Origin: JAKZVK01 sp965248255
GTDB taxonomy: Bacteria > Acidobacteriota > Terriglobia > Bryobacterales > UBA6623
Length of the DNA stretch: 64,000 nt
Direction of reading: 5' to 3'
Assembly: GCA_965248255.1 (NCBI GenBank)
Contig: CBDFIW010000003.1
Coordinates: 992,001 to 1,056,000, forward strand
The position numbers were made by a program, and so were the translations under genes. Below the pieces are notes generated by a model, which worked only from the letters and a program-made list of their open reading frames with translations, searched no databases and was not told where the DNA came from. Below are positions 54,832 through 62,353 of this stretch, one piece after another; position 1 is the stretch's first letter; each line of letters begins with the position of its first letter.

Positions 54832-55884
54832 ATGACCAGATCGCATTTCAACTCTGGCTTCCGCACATTTGGCAGCAACTGGTGCAGGTTTATGTGTGCC
54901 GGGTTCTTGATGGCATGCCCTGCGCCCCCTGCTTCGTCGCAACAAAGGCCTCCCATCATAGACGTGCACATGCACGCCAACCCGCTCGCGTTCTATGGGC
55001 CCCCTCCGGCTGCAGTGTGCACGCCATATGATTCCTGGCCGAGCCGAGAATCCGCACTGTCGTCATCTGCGTATCGCCGGAGGAACCCGCCCTGCGAAGA
55101 CCCAGTTTGGATGCCAGGTACTGATCAAGCGGTTATGACGGATTCGATAGCCGTAATGGAGCGATACAACATCTACGGTGTTCTCGGCGGACAATCCGAG
55201 CGGGTCGCCGCTTGGACCAAAGAGGCTCCCGAGCGCTTTTTGCCAGCGCTGGCGCTCGCCCCGACGTCGAAGAGGTTCGACTACTCCCTGGGGGATATCC
55301 GGGCACTTCACGCTCAGGGACGACTCGCAGTACTGGGAGAAGTCTTGACGGCATACGTCGGTATTGAGCCCGACGATCCGATCATGGAGCCCTACTGGGA
55401 GTTGATGGAGGAACTCGACGTGCCGGTCGGTATCCACATTGGCCCAGGTCCTCCAGGACCCTTCCACGAGGGATACAAGATTCGAGCCCGCATGCACAGC
55501 GCGCTAACGCTCGAAGAAGTACTAGTGAAACATCCCAGCCTGCGCGTCTACATCATGCACGCCGGATACCCGATGCTCGACGATCTGCTGGCCCTGTTGT
55601 ACGCTCACCCCCAGGTCTACGTCGAAGTGGGCTACATCGTGTGGGGACAGCCGCGTGCGGCGTTCTACCGCTACCTCGAAAGGATTGTCGAGGCCGGTTT
55701 CGGAAATCGCGTCATGTTCGGGAGTGACCAGATGGTGTGGCCGGGAGTGATAGAGCGATCGATCGCTTCAATCGATGACGCCGCTTTCCTGAGCGCGGAG
55801 CTGAAGAGGGACATCTTCTACAACAACGCCGCCCGGTTTCTTCGGCTGAGCGAGGAGCAGATTGCGGCACGCCATGGCCGCTGA
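54832..55884 (+). CDS. amidohydrolase_2 family metal-dependent hydrolase (exported)
   Basis: 350 residues with an N-terminal hydrophobic/cleavage region (FMCAGFLMACPAPPASSQ). TIM-barrel metallohydrolase: IIDVHMHANP (HxH on strand 1), VPVGIHIGPGPPG, LRVYIMHAGYPMLDDLLALL and VMFGSDQMVWPG (metal-binding Asp near the end). Amidohydrolase_2 proteins include decarboxylases and lactonases such as ACMSD-like enzymes; no specific substrate can be assigned. Confidence 0.85.
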   Translation: MTRSHFNSGFRTFGSNWCRFMCAGFLMACPAPPASSQQRPPIIDVHMHANPLAFYGPPPAAVCTPYDSWPSRESALSSSAYRRRNPPCEDPVWMPGTDQAVMTDSIAVMERYNIYGVLGGQSERVAAWTKEAPERFLPALALAPTSKRFDYSLGDIRALHAQGRLAVLGEVLTAYVGIEPDDPIMEPYWELMEELDVPVGIHIGPGPPGPFHEGYKIRARMHSALTLEEVLVKHPSLRVYIMHAGYPMLDDLLALLYAHPQVYVEVGYIVWGQPRAAFYRYLERIVEAGFGNRVMFGSDQMVWPGVIERSIASIDDAAFLSAELKRDIFYNNAARFLRLSEEQIAARHGR

Positions 55885-56002
55885 GTCGAGTCCCGCGGGG
55901 TCGTGAACGAGTAACCTGAGTCTGCGCTTCCTAACTGCTCCAGCTCCGAGTCACTTCCGACAAGTCCGGTTGTCGGAAGGGAGCCAGTTTGCCCGACTTG
56001 CA

Positions 56003-56509
56003 TCAACGGATTCTGTCGCTTAGCGGCTGCCGGCGGCGGGACCAAAGCTGCCAGACCATCAGGGCTAGGGAAGTCCAGAGCACCGGAACGTAGAAGGTAA
56101 GAATCATCCAGGTGACGCCGTTGGCTACCACCATCATGCCCTCCCGCATGCCACCGGCCATGGCGTTCGATAAGTCAATGACCGTCTCCACGACGAAGAC
56201 CCAGACTAGCGGGATTGCCAAGCTCGAGTGGTAACGCAAAGCAATCAGAGCGGCGACGGCAAGTGCCATGCCGAGCACGTCTCCATAGGCGATTTGGTCG
56301 CGAAGGTCGTTCGGAACAGCGAAACCCGCTTGCTGAGCGGAGAAGATTTGCAGCGCGACGTGCCGGAAGGCATGAAGCCACAGCAGCGACGCCAGGGCGG
56401 TCGCACGGTCTTGCGACTTCAGCCAAGGGACCACATACCAGGCCGCGGCCATCACGCAGAGCACAAAGCTCAACGAGTTGGCAATCAGAGCTGCAAGGGT
56501 GGGGTCCAT
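56003..56509 (-). CDS. four-span integral membrane protein
   Basis: 168 residues with hydrophobic segments ANSLSFVLCVMAAAWYVVPW, ASLLWLHAFRHVALQIF, VLGMALAVAALIALRYH plus LAIPLVWVFVVETVIDLSNA and MILTFYVPVLWTSLALMVWQ. The basic end SRRRQPLSDRIR is probably cytoplasmic. Family not recognised. It starts 10 bases after the STAS-like gene on the same strand, so the two form an operon facing the HxlR gene. Confidence 0.7.
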   Translation of the reverse strand: MDPTLAALIANSLSFVLCVMAAAWYVVPWLKSQDRATALASLLWLHAFRHVALQIFSAQQAGFAVPNDLRDQIAYGDVLGMALAVAALIALRYHSSLAIPLVWVFVVETVIDLSNAMAGGMREGMMVVANGVTWMILTFYVPVLWTSLALMVWQLWSRRRQPLSDRIR

Positions 56510-56518
56510 GGGAGGGCC

Positions 56519-56893
56519 CTATTCCATGACCCACGCAAGGGCTTCGTCTTCGCTCGAGCAGTATCGCTCGTCGTAGTTCTTGCCCTCGCTGCTCGGCTTC
56601 ATGCTCGAAGTGTCCCCGGGCCATACCCAGGCCTGTCTCTGGACTCCGGCCTGGTTATACTTCGGGACGGTGACTTGGTCGCGCCAAGCCAGGATCTCGG
56701 ATGACGGCCGGTGCTTGAACTCTCTCACGTCGATAATGAGCCGCTTCGCTCCATGCTGTTGCGCACTCTCGGCAAAGACCTCAAGGGTCTCGCGAAAATC
56801 CTCATCGGTCATCCCTTCCGTGCCGGACAACCACGTGAGACGGGCGAGCCTTTCGGGCTTGTGGTAGGTGATAGAGTACATCGGTTCGGTCAT
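56519..56893 (-). CDS. SpoIIAA/STAS-like small protein
   Basis: 124 residues: MYSITYHKPERLARLTWLSG, MTDEDFRETLEVFAESAQQH, AKRLIIDVREFKHRPSSEIL and ERYCSSEDEALAWVME. Alternating strand-helix order and the IIDVREF strand fit a SpoIIAA-like STAS fold; this is inference. Divergently transcribed from the HxlR regulator 136 bp away, which may control it together with the membrane protein downstream. Confidence 0.6.
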   Translation of the reverse strand: MTEPMYSITYHKPERLARLTWLSGTEGMTDEDFRETLEVFAESAQQHGAKRLIIDVREFKHRPSSEILAWRDQVTVPKYNQAGVQRQAWVWPGDTSSMKPSSEGKNYDERYCSSEDEALAWVME

Positions 56894-57029
56894 CAGCGTC
56901 CTCCTCGCAGTCGGTTCTGGACGTGTTTGGTTACGGTTTGCTTTGGGCCTGCTAGGCTAGAAACTGACAGGGTAGGGGAACTTAGTATATGCTGTCAACC
57001 AGGCACACTATAGTAACTAGGTATACACA

Positions 57030-57398
57030 ATGGACGAAGCCGTAAAGCGCGTCGAGGCCATCCTGAGCACGGTCGCAGCCAAGTGGAAGCCGGCCATCCT
57101 CTATTGCTTGGTCACAAAGGGGACGTTGCGCTTTGGCGAGCTGCGGGCGCTGATTCCCGAGGTGTCGCAACGGATGCTCACCCAGCAGCTTCGCGACCTC
57201 GAACGAAACGGGCTGGTCAGGCGAAAGTTCTACGAGCAGATCCCCCCGCGGGTCGAGTATTCCGTGACCGAACTCGGCTTGAGCTTGGACCCGATCTTCA
57301 AGTCGCTCTGCGGCTGGGCGACCGAGCACTACAGCCAAGTGAGCGCCGCCCAGCGCCGCTATGACCGGGTGCACTCTGAGAGCCGCCCGAGTGGCTAA
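57030..57398 (+). CDS. HxlR-family transcriptional regulator
   Basis: 122 residues, winged helix: VAAKWKPAILYCLVTKGTLR, FGELRALIPEVSQRMLTQQL (recognition helix) and RDLERNGLVRRKFYEQIPPR with VEYSVTELG. HxlR proteins usually regulate the divergent neighbour and often respond to redox or aldehyde stress through Cys; the two Cys here are in YCLV and LCGW. The AT-rich intergenic region (AGTATAT, ACTATAGTAACTAGGTATAC near 56984-57025) may carry overlapping promoters and operators. Confidence 0.88.
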   Translation: MDEAVKRVEAILSTVAAKWKPAILYCLVTKGTLRFGELRALIPEVSQRMLTQQLRDLERNGLVRRKFYEQIPPRVEYSVTELGLSLDPIFKSLCGWATEHYSQVSAAQRRYDRVHSESRPSG

Positions 57399-57508
57399 TC
57401 ACCGGTACGCGGACGTGCGGAACGAAGACAGGGCAAACGGCTGACGGGTTCAGCGGATGACGAATCGCGAAACACGGAACACAGGAGGGTGGACACGGCG
57501 GTCCACTC

Positions 57509-58351
57509 CTACAGCTTGTCGAGGCCCTCGGTCAGCTCGATGTAGGTACCCCAGGGGTCGGTGAGGAAGGCGAGGTTGAGGCCCAGGTTAGGGTGCTCTT
57601 CGTAGGAGCGGTCGAACTTCACACCCTGCGCTTCGAGGTTCTGGCAGAAGGCCTTGAGGTTCTTGATCTCGAAGCCGATGTGGTCGAGGACGCGGCCCTG
57701 GATGGGCTCGGTCGGCTCGGGGTTGGGCGAGTAGGTGAGATTGATGCCCGGCAGGTCGGCGGCCTGGAACGGTCCGCGCTGACCTGGGATCGCGCCGAAC
57801 GTCTTCACGTACCATGCCTTCATCTCGTCGACTTGGTGGGAGAAGAAGTGAATGTGATGGTTCGCCAGCGGGGTCTTCAAGGAGCGGTTCTCGAACATCT
57901 CGATCTTCAGATTGTCGGGGGCCATGATGAACGCCAAGTAGACCCGTTGCGACGGACTGAAGAAGAGGTCGCCCTTGGCGCGGTTGCGGCTGATCTCGGT
58001 GCGGGTGACGACGGGCACGCCGGCGTCTCGCAGCTTCGACACCATGGCCGGCACGTCGGGGAACTGGATGCCGATGTGGTTGACCGAGCTGCCTTTGCTG
58101 CCGTGGGTGGGTTTCTTCTCGCGAAGGGCAATCACGGCGTTGGGAAACTTGACGAACTCGATGGGCCCGAGCTTGCCCGGCGTGCCGCCCAACAAGTCGA
58201 CCCAGAAGCGCCGATGCGCGTCGATGTCGCTGACGTTGAGGTGGTGATGGCCGATGGCGATGGGAGCATCCTTGGCGGCGATGAGCTGCGCGTTGGCGGT
58301 AAACGGCAAAGTGAGGGCGAGCAGCAGGGTGAGTAGATAGATGAATCTCAT
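57509..58351 (-). CDS. exported VOC-fold protein with two glyoxalase-like domains
   Basis: 280 residues from ATG 58351: signal peptide RFIYLLTLLLALTLPFTANA, domain 1 (IAIGHHHLNVSDIDAHRRFW, IGIQFPDVPAMVSKLRDAGV, LKIEMFEN) and domain 2 (HHIHFFSHQVDEMKAWYVKT, DHIGFEIKNLKAFCQNLEAQ, GTYIELTEGLDKL). Metal-binding His/Glu positions are present in domain 2. Could be a dioxygenase, isomerase or binding protein. An inverted repeat GGAGGGTGGAC/GTCCACTCC overlaps the stop. Confidence 0.85.
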   Translation of the reverse strand: MRFIYLLTLLLALTLPFTANAQLIAAKDAPIAIGHHHLNVSDIDAHRRFWVDLLGGTPGKLGPIEFVKFPNAVIALREKKPTHGSKGSSVNHIGIQFPDVPAMVSKLRDAGVPVVTRTEISRNRAKGDLFFSPSQRVYLAFIMAPDNLKIEMFENRSLKTPLANHHIHFFSHQVDEMKAWYVKTFGAIPGQRGPFQAADLPGINLTYSPNPEPTEPIQGRVLDHIGFEIKNLKAFCQNLEAQGVKFDRSYEEHPNLGLNLAFLTDPWGTYIELTEGLDKL

Positions 58352-58532
58352 GAGGGTTTCCCTTCCCGGTATCAAGCTCACGCGGCCCGCGATCAATGGG
58401 GTGAACGCGTGGATTTTACAACGGATGGAGGGTGCCGACCCGAGACTCGCCGAGCCGGCGCCATGTGATCAGCCCGCTTACCGCCATCAAGCCCGAACGG
58501 CAACGCGCGACCTTCGAGGGCCGCCCCAACCC

Positions 58533-58838
58533 CTACCCGTACTTGTTCACCGCGGCCTCGATGGCCGGTCCGGCTTTCGCGAGGTCTTCCGGGACCATCG
58601 CGGGCGTCGCTTCGACGTCGGCGTTGAAAGCAAGGAACCACGGTTCGGCGATGGCCGGCAGATCGGAAGGCTCGTCCATATTGAGGATGGGGATGATCGT
58701 CCGTTTGCCGTTTTCGGCAATGCAGTAGACAGCTTCGGGCTTCTGTTCGTCAAGAATCGATTGAAGGTGCTGAAAGCCGCCTTTCGCAGCGGCGTTGCCG
58801 GCTTCGACCGGCATCGTAACCTTGACCATGAAACGCAT
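58533..58838 (-). CDS. small conserved protein (DUF3303-like), function unknown
   Basis: 101 residues: MRFMVKVTMPVEAGNAAAKG, SILDEQKPEAVYCIAENGKR, TIIPILNMDEPSDLPAIAEP and FNADVEATPAMVPEDLAKAG. A ferredoxin-like alpha/beta dimer of the kind found in DUF3303-type or muconolactone-isomerase-like proteins; no catalytic residues identifiable. Stands alone. Confidence 0.6.
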   Translation of the reverse strand: MRFMVKVTMPVEAGNAAAKGGFQHLQSILDEQKPEAVYCIAENGKRTIIPILNMDEPSDLPAIAEPWFLAFNADVEATPAMVPEDLAKAGPAIEAAVNKYG

Positions 58839-58978
58839 GTGTTGACCTCCGGGCTCTGGGAAGAGCGTTCTTGAAGTGTTGCGAATGATACTACGCTTCT
58901 GGCGGTGTCGGCAACCCGGGTGTTGGCAACCGGCGTTGGCAACGTAGGTTGCCGCGTGCTGCGCCTAACGGGACCGTT

Positions 58979-59926
58979 CTATTTCTGCACCAGCCTCACG
59001 AACAGAAACTTCCGCCCGTCCGCCGTGACATCATACTTGTGAAGCCAAGGCGCCTCGTCTTGAAAATTACCCCGCATGCTGGAGTAGTGGAACAACTTCT
59101 TCGCCTCGCCGAAGGTGAATTCGCCGTCGGTCTCGACGGGCAGGTAGGCCAGCGTATCCTGACCCATGATGTAGTACAGTTCCTTGCCGTCCCCGCGCCA
59201 GCGTGGCTGACCGCCGCCGCCCACCCAACCGGACCGCAGCTCTGTCGAGACCTTCCACTTCGTCGACGGGTCGGCCGTCTCGCAGACGTAGACCTCCCAC
59301 GTCCCGCCTTCGTTCGATGAATAGGCGAAGTATTCACCGTTGGGTGAGAACTTGCCGCCGTCGGCCCAGACGCCCGGCCGCTTTGGGATGAAGGGCTCGG
59401 GCGTGGCACCGGCGCGATCGAGCGCGAGCTTCCATAGGGTCCGTCCGTCGTCCTCGCGCTTAGTGTAAATGAGCGTCTTGCCGTCGGGCGAGACATCACG
59501 GGGGTACTCGGATGTGCCCTCGGCCTTGAGTATACGCACCGGCGACTCCAACGGATCGATGCTGACCCGGAATAGGTCGTAGCGCGGCACCCGGCTGCTG
59601 GTGAAGACGATACTGCGGCCGTCAGGCGTCCACAGCGGGAAGTTGTCGTTGCCTTTGACCTTGGTGATACGGCGCTTGGTCCCCGCAGCGATATTGTGAA
59701 TCCAGACGTCGCGATCGTTAACCTCGCCGTTGCGCGAGGAGAGGGCGATGAATTTGCCGTCGGGCGAAATCTCAGGGAAGAAGATCGAGTTCTGGACCGC
59801 CCCGACGGTCCCCAGCACATCGCCCGAGCGATCGAGCCACGCCATCTGTTGAGGCATGTCCCTGGGCCCGGGCTGCTGGGCGGAGGCGATGAGTGCCAGC
59901 GAAACGGCAAGGATAGCGACGCGCAT
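58979..59926 (-). CDS. secreted TolB-like WD40/PD40 beta-propeller protein
   Basis: 315 residues. Signal peptide (VAILAVSLALIASAQ), then PD40 repeats: NSIFFPEISPDGKFIALSS, DNFPLWTPDGRSIVFTSSR, EYPRDVSPDGKTLIYTKRED and GGKFSPNGEYFAYSSNEGG. The same propeller is often fused to Ser/Thr kinases in Acidobacteria; here it is free-standing and exported. Probable protein-binding role at the envelope; no enzyme site seen. Confidence 0.8.
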   Translation of the reverse strand: MRVAILAVSLALIASAQQPGPRDMPQQMAWLDRSGDVLGTVGAVQNSIFFPEISPDGKFIALSSRNGEVNDRDVWIHNIAAGTKRRITKVKGNDNFPLWTPDGRSIVFTSSRVPRYDLFRVSIDPLESPVRILKAEGTSEYPRDVSPDGKTLIYTKREDDGRTLWKLALDRAGATPEPFIPKRPGVWADGGKFSPNGEYFAYSSNEGGTWEVYVCETADPSTKWKVSTELRSGWVGGGGQPRWRGDGKELYYIMGQDTLAYLPVETDGEFTFGEAKKLFHYSSMRGNFQDEAPWLHKYDVTADGRKFLFVRLVQK

Positions 59927-60007
59927 GAGGGTATGGTAAGGGATTTAGGTGCGTGGGTGCCCGGGCTTGGCGCCTTGAGCACCTTGGTATGATCCCGTCA
60001 AGAGTGT

Positions 60008-60280
60008 ATGAGTGACAGGGGCCTTGGGAGCCGCGACATAGCAAGTCTGGACATCAACAAGGAGATCGACCTGGAACTCGACCGCGTGGCGGCCGACGAC
60101 AAACGGAGCGTGCTGGAGTTTGCCCGAGCCCTGAACTGCCCGGGCGGCAAGGGCGAGTCCGGTAAGCGCTTACTCCGGTATGCCGGCATGCTCGACCCCG
60201 AGAGCGCGCGTGTGATGGCCGAAACGATCGAAGCAGGTTGCGAACGCATCGACCCGAAGTCTGAAAACCAGGTCTGGTAG
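60008..60280 (+). CDS. antitoxin-like small protein without partner
   Basis: 90 residues from ATG 60008: ELDRVAADDKRSVLEFARAL, ESGKRLLRYAGMLDPESARV and MAETIEAGCERIDPK. The LLRYAG...ETIEAGCERID ending matches short proteins that precede PIN-domain toxins. No toxin gene follows; the next gene is on the opposite strand 32 bp away. An orphan antitoxin or small regulatory protein is likely. Confidence 0.6.
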   Translation: MSDRGLGSRDIASLDINKEIDLELDRVAADDKRSVLEFARALNCPGGKGESGKRLLRYAGMLDPESARVMAETIEAGCERIDPKSENQVW

Positions 60281-60312
60281 CCGTCCAGCCTTTTGGCACG
60301 GCGTCTCGCGGC

Positions 60313-61611
60313 TCACGCTAGCGCGTTCAAGAACCGATCAAGATCCGCGTCATTGTTGTAGATCGAGGGGCCGATGCGCACACCTTTGATGAGGTGCGTC
60401 TCACCCGAGGGGTGCGTGAACTCCCAGCGCTTCAGTGCCACCACAAAGTAGCCGAAGGCCTTGTCGAGCTTGGCGCGGGTCTCATCCTGGTTGGGCGTGA
60501 GGAAGCTGACCACCGGTGTTGGGTTGCCAGGGGGCGTAATCGCCGGGTAGCCGAGCTTGGGCATCTCTCGCTGCAAGCGGTCGACGTGCCGCTTGTTGTG
60601 AGCGAAGATGTTGGCGAGGCCGACCTGGTGGATGTACTTCAACGCGGCGTGGGCGATCATTCCCTGCACCCAAGGCAGCGTACTGCTGCTTTCGTAGATC
60701 ACGGCACCCGGCCTCAGGTCGAACTTTGAATCGGCCTGCGCGCGGTTGGGGTTCGAGAACTGGCGCGTCCCGTAGCGCGTACGCTTAACGACCGTGCCCT
60801 GCAGGTCGTCCTTGACGTAGAGGAAGCCGAAGCCCATGTCGCCTTGCAGCCACTTGTAAGTGCCCGCCGCGGCGAAGTCGATGCCCAGCGCTTTGACGTC
60901 GATGGGGATGGCGCCGGCGCCCTGGATGATGTCGGCATAGACATAGGCGCCGTGGGCGTGGGCGGCGTCGCTGGTGGCCTTGGCGTCGTGCAGGAAGCCG
61001 TTGATGTTCGAGACCAGCGCCATCGAGACCAGCAGAGTGTTGTCGTCGATGGCGGCGACCATGTCTTTGGGATCGGTGCGCCAGTAGCCGTCCTTGTGGC
61101 TGCGTACGACGCGTAGCTCGATGTCCCCCTCGCGCTCGAGCATGTGATAGATGAACTTCGACGCTTGATAGTGCAGGTCGTCGAGGACGATGTTGCCCTT
61201 CTTGCGGACGAGGTCCATGCCGGCGACGACGATGTTCTCGCCCTCGGTGGTGTTGTGAATGAAGGCGATCTCTTCGGGCTTGGCGTTGATGAGCCGACCG
61301 AACATCTCTTTCGTCTCGCGCTGCATCTCGCCCGAGAAGCGCGAGCCGCCGCCGTTGGGCCCACCGACGCGCCACTTGTAATAGGTGTCGACCATCTGTT
61401 GCGAGTAGACGCTGAGCGGGTGGAAGTCGCAGCCGCTAATCCAGAGCGAGTTGTGTATCCAGGGGAAGTCGTTGCGGACGGCGTCCCAGTCGACCTTGCC
61501 GTTCTTGATGACGGGACCTGCATCGGCGGCGGCGGCCGGTGAAGCGGATGAGGCCGCGAGCGCCGTGGCGGACGCGGCGGAACTGAGAAACTGTCGGCGA
61601 TTGCGTTTCAT
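60313..61611 (-). CDS. Tat-exported class V PLP aminotransferase (isopenicillin-N epimerase-like)
   Basis: 432 residues. Tat leader MKRNRRQFLSSAASATALAA, then a class V fold: SRFSGEMQRETKEMFGRLIN, EEIAFIHNTTEGENIVVAGM, VLDDLHYQASKFIYHMLERE, AYVYADIIQGAGAIPIDVKA (cofactor Asp) and AAAGTYKWLQGDMGFGFLYV (PLP Lys). Related enzymes include isopenicillin-N epimerases and selenocysteine-lyase-like proteins. Export of a folded PLP enzyme is plausible via Tat. Substrate unknown. Confidence 0.87.
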   Translation of the reverse strand: MKRNRRQFLSSAASATALAASSASPAAAADAGPVIKNGKVDWDAVRNDFPWIHNSLWISGCDFHPLSVYSQQMVDTYYKWRVGGPNGGGSRFSGEMQRETKEMFGRLINAKPEEIAFIHNTTEGENIVVAGMDLVRKKGNIVLDDLHYQASKFIYHMLEREGDIELRVVRSHKDGYWRTDPKDMVAAIDDNTLLVSMALVSNINGFLHDAKATSDAAHAHGAYVYADIIQGAGAIPIDVKALGIDFAAAGTYKWLQGDMGFGFLYVKDDLQGTVVKRTRYGTRQFSNPNRAQADSKFDLRPGAVIYESSSTLPWVQGMIAHAALKYIHQVGLANIFAHNKRHVDRLQREMPKLGYPAITPPGNPTPVVSFLTPNQDETRAKLDKAFGYFVVALKRWEFTHPSGETHLIKGVRIGPSIYNNDADLDRFLNALA

Positions 61612-61760
61612 GGCGTTCTCTCGAAGACGTGCCCGATCGTCTGGACTATCGCTCGGACGGCCTCAGCGTACCACGCCTCGTGGTGGTCCTCCGAGAGTTC
61701 CGCACAGGGCCTCCCATAGAGCCGACCGATCAGATATCCTCTCCTTGGGGAGAAGAATCG

Positions 61761-62198
61761 ATGGCCGAACACGCGAAGGACACTACTGCCACCGTCATTC
61801 CGGGGATGCGCTATCGGGATGCGCCTGCCGCCATCGAGTGGCCATGCCGTGCCTTCGGTTTCGAAAAGGGTCTGGTTGTACCCGGTCCCGACGGGACCAT
61901 TGCCCACGCACAATTGACCTTTGGCAACGGTATGGTCATGCTCGGCTCGGCGCTCGATGATAAGTACGGGCAACTGATAAAGGTGGCGGGCGAGTCCGGC
62001 GGAACCGTTACGCAGAGCGCGTACGTTGTCGTCGACGATGCCGACGCGCACTACGCCGCGGCTGCTGGCGCCGGCGCGGAGATCGTCATCGATATCCACG
62101 ACGAGGACTACGGCGGGCGCGGCTATTCGGTCAGCGACCCGGAGGGCCATCTGTGGTATTTCGGGACCTACGACCCGTGGGCGGAACATCAATCTTGA
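61761..62198 (+). CDS. VOC family (glyoxalase/bleomycin resistance-like) protein
   Basis: 145 residues from ATG 61761 with GGGGAGAAG before it. VIPGMRYRDAPAAIEWPCRA, IAHAQLTFGNGMVMLGS, SAYVVVDDADAHYAAAAGAG and AEIVIDIHDEDYGGRGYSVS ending DPEGHLWYFGTY are the two beta-alpha units of a single VOC domain, close to PhnB-like proteins. Cytoplasmic. Divergent from the aminotransferase. Confidence 0.85.
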   Translation: MAEHAKDTTATVIPGMRYRDAPAAIEWPCRAFGFEKGLVVPGPDGTIAHAQLTFGNGMVMLGSALDDKYGQLIKVAGESGGTVTQSAYVVVDDADAHYAAAAGAGAEIVIDIHDEDYGGRGYSVSDPEGHLWYFGTYDPWAEHQS

Positions 62199-62353
62199 GC
62201 CGGCGGTGCCCGGCACGCGGATGGCTGCCAGGATCTCCCGCGACGCGTCGGGCGGCGCCAGGCATGTCTCGCCCTGCCAGAGCCTCGACCGACTTGCCAA
62301 GTCTACACACGGTTGAAACCGTGGGCTGTCATCTCTTGCCCCTCCGGAGCGAA

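Noticed and set aside
56980..57025. Promoter elements (TTGACA on the minus strand, TATAGT on the plus strand) between HxlR and the STAS-like gene
   Set aside because: Spacing to a partner box is poor on both strands; only a general regulatory region is supported.
57593..58336. 247-codon plus-strand frame opposite the VOC gene
   Set aside because: Shadow of the two-domain VOC gene, which has signal peptide and conserved motifs.
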